Source: Mycoplasmopsis bovis PG45 | GTDB taxonomy: Bacteria; Bacillota_I; Bacilli_A; Mycoplasmatales; Metamycoplasmataceae | NCBI RefSeq assembly: GCF_000183385.1 | Contig: NC_014760.1 | Coordinates: 868,001 to 932,000, forward strand | Direction of reading: 5' to 3' | Length of the DNA: 64,000 nucleotides | In this document: one piece after another, positions 53,161-63,423 of the stretch | How the letters are laid out: each line of letters begins with the position of its first letter | Position numbering within the stretch: the first letter of the stretch is position 1 | Notes under the pieces: generated by a model | What the model saw: the letters and a program-made list of their open reading frames with translations, nothing else | Database searches by the model: none | Told to the model about the DNA's origin: nothing | Program-made: the position numbers and the translations under genes

Positions 53161-54778
53161 TTATGTCGCTTAAGTCAATTCCGCCATCTAAACCAAAACT
53201 GCTTAAATCCTTGTCAACCTTGAAGTTCTTGGCAACTTCCTTGGCTTTTTTATAGTCATTAACACTCAATTTTTCATCTTTTTGAATATTGTCTAATTTT
53301 TGATCAATTGATTGGGCGCTATCTTGAGCATTCTCTTTAACTGCCTCGTTATTATATTGTTGGATAAGCTCATCAAATTCCATATTTTGACTATTGCTTT
53401 CATCGAAAAATGCTTGCTCTTGTTCTCTAAAAGCTAGAATGTCTTTATCAAATCCTTCTAGACTTAGATCAAGATTTTCAAAATATGAATTTGCTTTACG
53501 TCTGTTGTTATTAAATGTTCTAACAGGTGCCTTTTTAACTGCTCCATATCTTTTAAACGAGTTAAGTGATTCTTCAACTTCAGCAATCCTAGAATCATCA
53601 AAAGAAATATTCTTTTGCATTGCTTCTTCTACAGTGATAATATCTAAATTACAATGTGAAACTTTAGATGCTAACATAGTATTTGCACCTTTTTTACCAA
53701 TAGCAGCTGATAATGCCGCTTTTATGGTTATTACGTAAAAGGTATTTTGACTTTCATTCTTAGGAACTATATCAAGAACTTGACCTGGAAGCATACATCT
53801 GCGAATAAATTCTTTTTTGTCATTAGTGTGAACAATAACGTCGAATTTTTCCATATCAGCCTGATTTACACCAAAATTTAGCTCACTAATGATTAAATTA
53901 ATTCTTGATGAATCATGGCCAATAATAGCACCATAAACATCTAAATGTTCATTGCCAGGTGTCGCTCTAAACACTGCTTTAGTTCTTTCGCCTGGTATTC
54001 TTTGCACATTAACAATTTCTATTAAACCGCTATTAATTTCAGGAATGTTGTTATACAAAATTTTCTCAATAAGCTTAGGAGAATCTAATGAAACAGTAAT
54101 CTGGCTAAGCTTAGTTTCTTTTTCAACTCTTTCGATAACAACATCACCATATGAACCAGGATTGATTACTCTTTTAGCACTAACATAATTAGCTGGTAAA
54201 TGAGCCATTACACCGTCGTCAACAATTTGTACATTTCATGAACCTTTGGTATTCTTAGAAATAAACATAACCTTAACTGTTTCGCCTATTTTTTCTAAAT
54301 ATTTTGTATATACAATTGACTTTTGAAGTTTCTTAATTGCCTGTAAAATAGATGATTCAATAATTTTAGGTGTTTTTTGCACGACTGGATTTGATGATTT
54401 ACTTAGGGCTAATAAATCTACTTCAATCTTAATTAAATCATCAATTTGTGCATCGCTTTTAACCTTCTTAGCATCTGAAAGTGGAACATTGTATAGCATT
54501 AAAGAGACTTTTTCAGCATCTGAAACTGACTCAAATTCACTATCTTCAACCACTATTGCTTCTGTGTTATAAACATGAACTTCCTTGTTGTCTTCATCTA
54601 TTTCAAACACAATGTTTGCTTCAGGATCAATGTTTTTTTGAACAATTCTAGTTACTTCCTCAGAAAAAATACTTGCTAAGATAGATAAATCTATCTTTTC
54701 CTTTTCATTGTATCCTTTGATTATTTCATATCATACTTTAGGGGTATTCATTAATTCATCATTCTTTTTTACAGACAT
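53144..54778 (-). CDS. nusA: Transcription factor NusA
   Basis: 544 aa. N-terminal RNAP-binding domain, S1 domain (VKVMFISKNTKGSWNVQ), KH1/KH2 (VQRIPGERTKAVF; AIIGHDSSRINLIISEL; AAIGKKGANTMLASK). The C-terminal 150 residues are acidic and variable (SFKRYG to SDINDEDW). ATG 54778 has AGGAG upstream. Second gene of rimP-nusA-ylxR-infB. Confidence 0.95.
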
Positions 54779-54785
54779 GTTTCTC

Positions 54786-55232
54786 CTATTTTATCCTGCT
54801 TGCATACTCTATATTCATTCTTGCTTTTTTAATATTTGACTTCTCAATTCTTACTTTCCTAAACTGCCCTTTGCAATTTCATTTTAGCAATATTGATTCA
54901 TCATCATCCTCTAATAACTCACCAGTATAAGAATCTAATTTATTTACATTTTGGTTAAGTTTTACATCAATAATTTCGCCTATATGATTTCCTAATTCAT
55001 CTGTTTCATAGTCTAATTTGAAACCGGGCGAACTTACAGATAACGAATCAAAATCAAGTTCCACATCAAGCGAGTCAATATATTCATTTATTAATTTTGT
55101 TAGCTCTTCAATAGCTTTAAGATCAGTACTTGATGCAGTGACTTCTAAAATCAAAAGTCCATCCTCTTTTAACAATTTCACATCAGCTATTGTATTTCCA
55201 AACTTATTAACCAACAAGTTTTTTCAATTCAT
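54786..55232 (-). CDS. rimP: Ribosome maturation factor RimP
   Basis: 148 aa. The weakly conserved N-terminal domain is followed by SVSSPGFKLDYETDE, the RimP core. Starts MNWKNLLVNKF with GGAG upstream; Trp3 is TGA. Needed for 30S assembly. First gene of the nusA operon, directly after the terminator at 55258-55277. Confidence 0.88.
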
Positions 55233-55257
55233 ATTTCTCCATACTAAAAATAATAAA

Positions 55258-55277
55258 GAGTTGGATCACTCCAACTC
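55258..55277 (-). terminator. Terminator between tdk and rimP
   Basis: Perfect stem GAGTTGGA / TCCAACTC, loop of 4, then TTTATTATTTTT on the minus strand. Confidence 0.85.
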
Positions 55278-55371
55278 GTATATTAATTACGAATGATTTA
55301 ATTATAACAGACTTTAGAATTGCCACTAAACAATTAATTCTAATTGCACTGCTAAAAATTTATACCTATAT

Positions 55372-55944
55372 CTATCTCATAGCTTTTTTAGCTTCGCCTT
55401 TGATGTGACAAACTCTGCATCTAGCTTCATATTCAGAATCGCCTAATAAATTAAGCTCATCGCTCTTAACTTTTCTAAAAGAAAATCCTGCATCAGATTT
55501 GCATTCTAAACAAACAGCTTTAAGCTTTAAAATGTTATCAGCGGAAGCTAAAACTCTAGCCATCACATCAAATGGTCTTCTTTTAAAGTCCATATCTAGG
55601 CCTGAACAAATTACTCTTACACCTTTAACAATTAACTCATCAATTACAGTTAGTATATCCTCATCCATAAAATTGACTTCGTCAATTGCTACACACATAT
55701 AATCTGGATTTCAGTATTTTAAAATTTCTTTAGAATTGGCAACATTAATTGCTTTGTGTCTAGCACCAGTTCTACTAACTATTTCATCTTTAGAAAATCT
55801 TGTGTCAAATTTAGGTTTTATAACTAAAGAATTTATTCCTGCAATTTTAAGTATGTTTATTCTCTTTAATAGCTCCTCAGTTTTTCCGGAAAACATTGGT
55901 CCAGTTATAACCTCTAATTGACCTAATCCACTTTTTAAATACAT
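55372..55944 (-). CDS. tdk: Thymidine kinase
   Basis: 190 aa. P-loop TGPMFSGKTEEL, VAIDEVNFMD, the lasso region VKSDELNLLGDSEYEARCRVC and four zinc Cys (CLEC...CRVC). ATG 55944 with AGAAGG upstream is preferred to the TTG two codons earlier. Salvages thymidine to dTMP, feeding Tmk. Confidence 0.95.
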
Positions 55945-55978
55945 ATGCAACCTTCTTTTTTAAAGTTAAGAAATTAAA

Positions 55979-56007
55979 AAAGAATCTATGGTGGTAACTG
56001 ATTCTTT
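55979..56007 (-). terminator. Terminator after pepA
   Basis: Stem AAAGAATC / GATTCTTT, 13-nt loop, then TTTTTAATTTC on the minus strand. Confidence 0.75.
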
Positions 56008-56019
56008 CTTAAAATTATT

Positions 56020-57390
56020 TTAAAGTAAACTTAATTCAGTTAAAGTTTTAACCATAATTCCTTGTGGCACTTCACTGATTTCAGCAGTTCCAGCTACATC
56101 AAGATGAATATGTTCAACACCTTCTGTAAATTCTTCTAAAAACATTGCTGCTGAACATGAGCCTGCATTTCCTGAAAAGTCAGTATTCTTTAAATCGGCT
56201 ACTTTTGAAGATTTTATGTTTTTTGCAAATGCTTTATCAAGCGGCATTCTTCAAACTAATTCGTTAGCATTTTCAGCAGCTTTCTTTATGTCTTCTCAAG
56301 CTTTATCACTAGTTGCCCATGTGCCTGTGTATGTCTGTCCAAGTGCAACAACCATAGCACCAGTTAAAGTTGCAACGTCAATTAATCTAGTGGCATTCAA
56401 CACTTTTGCTCCGTAAACTAAGCCATCAGCCATAACCAATCTTCCTTCAGCATCAGTATTATTAATTTCAACACTTTTGCCATTCATAGCTACCCATACT
56501 GAATCAGGAAGTGAAGCATCACCGTTAACTCTGTTATCAGTAATGCACATTATTGCAGAAACATTTTTCTTTGGTTTTAATTGTGCAATAGCTTTCATTG
56601 TAGCAGCAACAATAGCTGAACCAGACATATCAAATTTCATTGAAACCATTGATCTAGAAGGTTTTAATGAGTATCCACCTGAATCAAAAGTAATACCTTT
56701 ACCAATCATTACAGTCTTTTCACTTGAATCTTTGTCCCCATTGTATTCAATAACAACAACTCTAGGTTCATAAACACTTCCTTTGTTTACTGAAAGTAAA
56801 AGACCCATCTTCAACTCTTCGATTTCTTTTTTCTTTAAAACAGTAACTTTCAAGTTTTTGTATTGTTCTAAATCTTCAGCAACTTTTTGAGCTAAAAATT
56901 CAGAGTTGCAAATATTTGGGGGCATAATTTGTAAATCACGAGCAAAATTTGTTGCTTTGGCTAAGATAAGCGATTTATTAAATTGTGCGTTAGCTTGTTC
57001 AGAAATAGTTTCAATAAATGGAACTAATTCAATTTCTTCCTTTTCATCTTTTTTTCTAGCTGAAAATATTTCGCCCTTTGCAAAATAAACTGCTCTAACA
57101 AATGCATCAATAACTTTAACTATTTCAACTTTTTCAGTTGCAAACGAAGCTAAATCAACTTGATAATTTCTGTTGGCATTTACTGCTAAGCCTTTAAAAA
57201 AGCCTTCTAAGTCAGAAAATGATAATGATTCTTTCTTACTAAAATATACTAATGCTTCATTCTTTTCATGATATTCAGTTATGCTGTTGTCTTTTTTAAT
57301 TAAAAAATTGCATTTAGTTTCATCAGCAAATGTTGCCTTAAGCAACATATTATTATCTCTTTTTGATGATATTGATTCAAATAATTTCAT
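56020..57390 (-). CDS. pepA: M17 leucyl aminopeptidase
   Basis: 456 aa. Metal/catalytic motifs IGKGITFDSGGYSLKPS, FDMSGSAIVAATMKA and the diagnostic NNTDAEGRLVMADGL. C-terminal HLDVAGTAE. A cytosolic enzyme of two-metal type that frees amino acids from peptides. ATG 57390 with AAAGGAT upstream. The 5' side is next to the composite IS at 57490. Confidence 0.95.
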
Positions 57391-57699
57391 AAAGTATCCT
57401 TTCAGTAACTTGTATGCTTATTTTCTTATTTTATCATTTTAATTTTCTTATAATTGGAACTAAAAATTTTTTTATTTTTTAGTATTTTATATTCATTAAC
57501 AAAGCAAAAAGCACCACAAGTTAACTTGCGGCGCTTTTTGTTGCCTTTTGTTAAAATTTGAGTATCTAAATTAAAAAAAAGAAAGGCTTTTACATTATAT
57601 ATGATTAGCAATGACAAAAATACTAGTTATTCAACTGACCTATGCTTGCTTAAAAAGAAATTAAATGTGCACGGCAAGTACAAGTTTAATTATGTACAT

Positions 57700-59368
57700 T
57701 AAAAAATTCCCAATTTTGGACACTATATAATTTTAATAATTTACTAAAAAATTCTTATTTTTGTCCATTAAATACATTAAATTATCTAAATAATTAAATT
57801 TTCTTAAATTTAGAGCTAAAAAAGCTCTATTTTTTGTTCAATTTCATTAAAGAAAAGTTTAAAAAATTAAAAATAGGTGGTAAAATAAATATACATGTAT
57901 AGTGTTTAACACATAAAAAAGGAGATATAAAAATGGCCATTCCTAAAGACATATTAAAAATTCCAAGACCATCTAGTACCAGAGTAAAAGCAACCTCAAA
58001 AGAAGGTATTTATAATGTTATACAAAGAACATCAATAAGAAAAAATGAAAAAATTATTCCTGTTGAAAAAGGAGTGATTGGAAAGATTATTAATGGTGTT
58101 TTTCAAAGCATAGAAAAGCAAACATATGAAGTAGATATTAAATCATATGGTTTATTTGCGCTAAATGAAAAATTAAACAATCATATCTTTAGAGAACTTT
58201 TAAATTTTTATGATTTTGAAGATGCTAGAAAATTATATGTTATAGCCTCTTTAAGAACTATGTTTTCAGATATTAAAAACGAACATTTAAAACATGAGTA
58301 TGATACAAATTTTATTTCTGAAATATACCCAAAATGTGCACTATCACCAAACACTATCTCAAGTTTTTTAGAGAAAATAGGTAAATCTAGTTCGAAGATG
58401 GAAGACTTTATGAATAAAAGATTAGAAGAGTTTTCAAACCACTCAATAGTTATTGATGGTATGTTGAAAAACAATACATCAGAAACTAACATTTTCTCTG
58501 AAATGTCTAGAAAGTCTAGAACTAAAGGCGCTCAAAACTTAAACCTTATTTATGCTTATGATATTAATGCACAAGAACCTGTTGCAAGTTCTGTTTACCC
58601 AGGAAATATGCTAGATTACACTGCTTTTAGAGACTTTTTAAGAACTTATAAGATTAAAAATGGATTCTTAATTCTTGATAGAGGATTTGATGATAAAGAA
58701 TGTAAAAACTTAATGAGAGAAAAAAATATTAAATATTTAATGCCTATAAAAATAAATCATACTTTTAAAAAATTTAATTTAAAATCTGGATTTAATTTCA
58801 CTTTTACCTATGATGACGACACGATAAGAGCAAAGAAAATTATCATCAACAACAAATATTATCTTTGTTATAAATCAACCCTAACTGAAATGGTAGAAAA
58901 GAAAAATTTCATAAGTCGTGCACACAAAAAAGGTGCGTATGATGAAATTAAATTACTAGAAAGAGAAAATCTTTTTGGATTAATAATTTTTGAGTGTAAT
59001 TATGATTTGGACTTAAAAGATATTTATGTCGCATATAAAAAGAGATGAGAAATTGAATTGCTTTTTAAACAGTTTAAAAATGTGCTTGAACAAAACGAAG
59101 CAAATGTTCAAGGAAACTATAGATTATTAGCAACTGAATTTATTAACTTTTTATCTTCAATTATGCTTTGCAGAATAAAAAACCACCTCTTAAATAGTGG
59201 CGTTCTTGACAATAGAACAATTAGTGAAACTTTTAGATATTTATCGAAAATAATCAAGAAGAGAAAGTCTAGAAAAAGAGAAGAATGAGATGATGTTGAA
59301 ACATTAAAATATATTAAAGAATTGAAGTCTATTTTAAAAATATAGTGTCCAAAATTGGGAATTTTTTA
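57700..59368 (+). mobile_element. IS4/IS1634-type element nested in IS30 copy 3
   Basis: 1669 bp with perfect terminal inverted repeats of about 27 bp (taaaaaattcccaattttgg...), flanked by the 6-bp direct repeat gtacat (57694-57699 and 59369-59374). The uninterrupted sequence in copies 1 and 2 reads tatgtacattatg, confirming a simple insertion. Confidence 0.93.
57933..59345 (+). CDS. IS4-superfamily (IS1634-like) transposase
   Basis: 470 aa, intact under code 4. DDE residues: D in NHSIVIDGMLKN, D in FLILDRGFDDKE, and E in the Y-(2)-R-(3)-E-(6)-K motif YKKRWEIELLFKQFK, where Trp is TGA at the point where a standard-code reading would stop. Strong GGAGAT upstream of ATG 57933. C-terminus rich in Lys/Arg (KIIKKRKSRKREE). 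The stop overlaps the right inverted repeat. Confidence 0.93.
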
Positions 59369-60736
59369 GTACATTATGTAATTGATGAAACGAATTGAGA
59401 TGAAATATTGACCAAGTCAAATCACAAAACCAATAAAAATAACATTAGCCCGTTGAGACTTAAAGAAATTCTTGAAAGGCTAATTGCAGGCTATGATATG
59501 AAAACTGTTTCTAATATTGTGGGGTTTAAATCAAGATCAATTTATAACTTATTTGACAGAATTACAATTGAAACAAAGCGTGGCTATGCTAAATACCAAA
59601 AGAAATGTAAATTGTGTGGTATGGACTTAAAAGGCAAAACAATATATGTAATTAGTGCTCTCAAATTTTTGAATTTAATTGAAACAAGACATGATTCAAA
59701 AAGATTAGAAAACAATTCTAAATTGCTTATGAAATACATTGACATTTTTAAGTTTTACAAACAGTTACTGTATTTTTATTTGAAGAATAGAAATAGTTTT
59801 AACTTAGATAGTAAAGCTGTTAAACAGTCTGTGGCAAGCATTATTTTTAAATACATAAGAGAACTAGAGGCACAGGGAAAACTTCAAAATTCATATATTC
59901 CATCAGTTAAAAACTTTTACCGTATATTGGCTAAACATAGTGCTTTTGGTCTAAAATTAGACATTCTTCCATATAAATCAAACGGCAAATATGGAAGCAG
60001 AACAACAGTAAAGCATGAGACAAAGAAAAAGACAATAGGCAAACTTATTACTGAACGTCCAGAATCAGCTAATTTAAGACTAAATGACAATGATTATGAA
60101 ATGGACACTGTAATTGGTTTGAGATCAGACAATTATTGCATTCTTACATTAATCAACAGAAAATCTAGAATGTTTTATTGCACGCTCTCTAGAAGAAATG
60201 CAAAAGCAATAAAAGAAAATTTAGAGAAGTTGATTAAGGACAATAATCTTGTTATTGACACATTAACTATTGATAATGGAAGTGAAAATTACAAACTTCC
60301 AGAGATAGAATCAATCAAAGAAATTTTCCATTGTCATCCTTATTCATCATCAGAAAAAGGTAGCATTGAAAATGCTCACAGGCTTTTAAGAAGATACATT
60401 CCAAAGGGAAAATCTATAGATAAATATGTTGGTCAAGATCTAAAACCAATAGCCGATTTTATAAATTCACATCCAAGAATTTATAAAGGTGTCTCAGGCT
60501 TTAAATGCGCTAAGCAAATGCAATAAAAATTATCATCAACACAAAATTTTGCACTTTTGAGTACTCAAAAGTATCTTTTCTTTATTCTTTTTTTATTCTT
60601 TTAGCCATTCTCTTGTCAGAACCACCAAAAATTGGTATTATTTTTCCAATACTCAAATTAGGTGCTTTTTAATTTAAGAATTTATATTTTAGTATTTTAC
60701 TCATAATAATATAATATTTAAAATAAAGGAATGCAT

Positions 60737-61744
60737 ATGAACAAAGTACTTAATGCGATTAAAAGAAAATGACAAGATTTCTCATTTTTTCCTAAGCTGA
60801 CAATAAGAAAAATATCTTTTATTGGAATACTTATAGCAATTTCGGTAGTTATTTTTGTTGTTTTTGCTTCATTTGTACCTCTCATTTCTATTCCAACATA
60901 TAAGATAAGTTTCATAGGTTTGCCTATTAAAATAAGCGGATTAATTTTTGGACCATTAGTAGGTGGTATTGTTGGTTTAATAAGTGACATAATATCTTTT
61001 TCATTATTCCCTACTTTTTACAATTTTTACTACACAATTGCGGCTATTGTTGATGGTGTTGTTGCCGGTTTAGTTGGAATTATTTTTCTCAGAGTCCTAA
61101 ATTATGCCTTTGGTGGTCAATTTAGAGAAGCCAGCTTAGACAATGCTATATTTAAACAAAAAGAGAAATTATATAGGCTTGTTCTCTTTGACCCACAAAG
61201 CCCTAAAATTGCCAAAGTTAAGACAAAAATTATTGCTCTTGGTGAACAGCGTAAGAGCGCAAATGTAATTAATCAAGAGAAAAAACTTCTTAATATTAAT
61301 CTTTTTGTTGCTTCATTATTAATTGTTTTAGTGATGCTATTCATCTTCTTTGTAGTATTTTATGTTATTAATGAAACTACCATTCAACAATTTAGCATAA
61401 TACCTAATAAAATAGGCTTATATGCCCTAATGACATCAGGTTATGTCGCTATGTTTATTTTCTTAATTGTTGCTAGATTTAAAATGCATCCTAAAAGATT
61501 TTTAGTAATAATTCCTATTGTCATTTTCTCAGCTATTATTGAATTAATAAATGTGCCCCTTTTATCATTAGCTGACTATTCAACAACCGGTGCATCTAGT
61601 GAATCAGGCTCAATAATAACTTATATGTTTCAACATATTGTATTTAGTCCCATTAAAATTTGATTCAATATGTTTGTTATATTCTTTACATACAATGTAA
61701 TTAACCCATTAGTAAACAAAAACAGCTCTATTATGTATGAATAA
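60737..61744 (+). CDS. ECF-transporter S component, FolT-like
   Basis: 335 aa. The N-terminal half has the folate-type S-component pattern RKISFIGILIAISVVIF, then VPLISIPTYKISFIGLPIKI, GLIFGPLVGGIVGLISDIIS and an aromatic loop FPTFYNFYYT. A hydrophilic middle (residues 140-185) separates further membrane helices, so the protein is nearly twice the usual size. AAAGGA lies 7 nt before ATG 60737. Would bind a vitamin, possibly folate, and couple to an EcfAAT module elsewhere. The copy-3 IS30 element ends 50 bp upstream. Confidence 0.75.
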
Positions 61745-61822
61745 CAGGCTGTTTTTTATTATTGTTTTATAGCAAGTTTGAATAAAATAAGCATTTTGTT
61801 AAGAATAACCTTAATATTTTTT

Positions 61823-62082
61823 TTACTGTATTCTGTTATTATCTTCTGGCATTGAACTATATGAAATTAGGAGCAATATTCCGCCTATTAAACCTGCAAA
61901 AAGTAAATTTATAATTGCTGTGATTAGAATGAAATTTCTATCATTTTTTTTACTGCCTAAGCACATAGCTGATAAAACAACACTAACAATTCCACTCCTA
62001 CAACTGAAAATAATATGCCACCAATAATTCCCAAAATAGCCCAATAATTATCAATGTATCATATTTATTCTTCTTCATACAT
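61823..62082 (-). pseudogene. Remnant of a small membrane protein
   Basis: The minus strand carries two membrane-type segments in different frames. One is WYIDNYWAILGIIGGILFSV, preceded by an ATG at 62082 and an in-frame TAA; the other is VSVVLSAMCLGSKKNDRNF plus ILITAIINLLFAGLIGGILL, ending at TAA 61823. Joined they would give a two- or three-helix protein of some 80 residues. At least one frameshift and one nonsense change are needed, so it is probably dead. Family not recognised. Confidence 0.45.
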
Positions 62083-62253
62083 TTTTTTACCTGGGTAACA
62101 GATGCAAAAAATTTTCGCACAAACATTAGTTGATGACAAAGAAATTAATTTGATGTTAACAAATTTTTATTTTACATAGTGTTATTGTGCACAGCAAATA
62201 GCTAATAAATTAACTACTTTTGATATTTATTGATAGATTTATAAAGCATTTTT

Positions 62254-62269
62254 AGGCTATTTATAGCCT
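62254..62269 (+). promoter_or_regulatory. Palindrome in the leader of the Vsp/Vpma-like lipoprotein gene
   Basis: AGGCTAT TT ATAGCCT, extended with one mismatch to a 26-bp inverted repeat between 62249 and 62274. It lies immediately before the RBS AAAAGGAGAGG. Possible recombination site or translational control hairpin. The stretch 62083-62253 before it holds only AT-rich promoter-like sequence. Confidence 0.5.
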
Positions 62270-62289
62270 TAAAAGGAGAGGATAAATTT

Positions 62290-63381
62290 ATGAAAAAATC
62301 AAAGTTTTTACTACTTGGATCAGTAGCATCTTTAGCTTCAATTCCCTTTGTAGCAGCTAAATGTGGTGAAACCAAAGAAGAAAAGAAACCTGAAGCTGAT
62401 AAACCAAAGCTTAGCGAAACATTAAAATCTATTACTGGTAATGATTTAGGAAAAGTACAAGTTGCTGAACAAGATAAAAGCAACAAAGAAAAAATTGAAG
62501 CCGCTATCAAAGAAGCTATTGTTACAAAAGTTCCAACACTAAAAGACAAGGAATTAAAATTAAACGCTGATTTAAGCAAGAAAAGCGTAACTGTTTCTGC
62601 TAAAGATTTCGAAGGTGAAGTTACCCTTAAATTTGAGATTGAAGCAAAATCAGTAGCAAAACCAAAGCTTAGCGAAACATTAAAATCTATTACTGGTAAT
62701 GATTTAGGAAAAGTACAAGTTGCTGAACAAGATAAAAGCAACAAAGAAAAAATTGAAGCCGCTATCAAAGAAGCTATTGTTACAAAAGTTCCAACACTAA
62801 AAGACAAGGAATTAAAATTAAACGCTGATTTAAGCAAGAAAAGCGTAACTGTTTCTGCTAAAGATTTCGAAGGTGAAGTTACCCTTAAATTTGAGATTGA
62901 AGCAAAATCAGTAGCAAAACCAAAACTTAGCGAAACATTAAAATCTATTACTGGTAATGATTTAGGAAAAGTACAAGTTGCTGAACAAGATAAAAGCAAC
63001 AAGGAAAAAATTGAAGCTGCTATCAAAGAAGCTATTGTTGCAAAAGTTCCAACACTAAAAGACAAGGAATTAAAATTAAACGCTGATTTAAGCAAGAAAA
63101 GCGTAACTGTTTCTGCTAAAGATTTCGAAGGTGAAGTTACCCTTAAATTTGAGATTGAAGCAAAATCTGATGAAGATAAAATAAAGAAAGAAAAAATAGA
63201 AAAGGAAAAAGCTGTTGCTGAAAGAAATAAATTAAACGATTCAATCACTGTTCGTGAAGAATTATTGCCTGGGAACAAAGGCACCATATGAACAATTTAC
63301 AACTCTAAAGGTGAAAACTACTTGCCAATTAGTGGTTTTAAATTTGGAGAAGAGGCTAAAGAAACAAAAGCAAATAAGTAA
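62290..63381 (+). CDS. Vsp/Vpma-like variable surface lipoprotein with three 86-aa repeats
   Basis: 363 aa. Lipoprotein leader MKKSKFLLLGSVASL...PFVAAKC with lipobox Cys25, of the type shared by M. bovis Vsp and M. agalactiae Vpma proteins. Then GETKEEKKPEADK and three nearly identical 86-residue units (PKLSETLKSITGNDLGKVQV ... VTLKFEIEAKSVA), a charged helix (DKIKKEKIEKEKAVAERN) and a short C-terminal piece ending FGEEAKETKANK with TGA-coded Trp. GGAGAGG precedes ATG 62290. Surface-exposed, likely antigenic; repeat number can change by recombination. Lys/Glu-rich. Confidence 0.88.
62401..63174 (+). repeat. Three tandem 258-bp coding repeats
   Basis: Units start at 62401, 62659 and 62917, each 258 bp (86 codons). 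Units 1 and 2 are identical or nearly so; unit 3 has a few changes (AAACTT for AAGCTT, IVAKV for IVTKV). The high identity points to recent unequal crossing-over or slippage. Confidence 0.97.
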
Positions 63382-63407
63382 AAAAAGCAAGGTAACTTGC
63401 TTTTTTT
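63381..63407. terminator. Bidirectional terminator between the two lipoprotein genes
   Basis: A-run, GCAAG GTAA CTTGC, T-run; serves both convergent genes. Confidence 0.85.
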
Positions 63408-63423
63408 ACTTATTTGACCACTA

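Larger units (their letters stand above)
57601..60526 (+). pseudogene. IS30-family transposase (type B, copy 3), interrupted
   Basis: ATG 57601 starts the same protein as copy 1; coding breaks after codon 33 at 57699, where the nested element is inserted, and resumes at 59375. Joining the two parts restores 417 codons including the stop. The long downstream part could start internally at TTG 59408 but would lack the N-terminal 44 residues. Confidence 0.92.
57490..60686 (+). mobile_element. IS30-family element, copy 3 (type B), carrying a nested IS
   Basis: Outer ends tattcattaac and aatttaagaatttata match copies 1 and 2. A 13-bp direct repeat ttttagtatttta flanks it (57477-57489 and 60687-60699). 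Taking out the 1669-bp inner element and one 6-bp duplication leaves 1522 bp, the same as copy 2. The 20-bp palindrome is at 60553-60572. Confidence 0.95.

Noticed and set aside
58208-58492. Minus-strand frame in the IS4-type element
   Set aside because: Antisense shadow of the intact transposase.
62401-63174. CRISPR-like regular repeats
   Set aside because: The units are 258 bp, in frame and coding, without spacers; no cas genes in the window.
62214-63287. Long open frame on the minus strand (357 codons) antisense to the repeat lipoprotein
   Set aside because: It arises from the repeated, Lys/Glu-rich sense gene; the + strand has a leader peptide, RBS and terminator, the minus frame has none.
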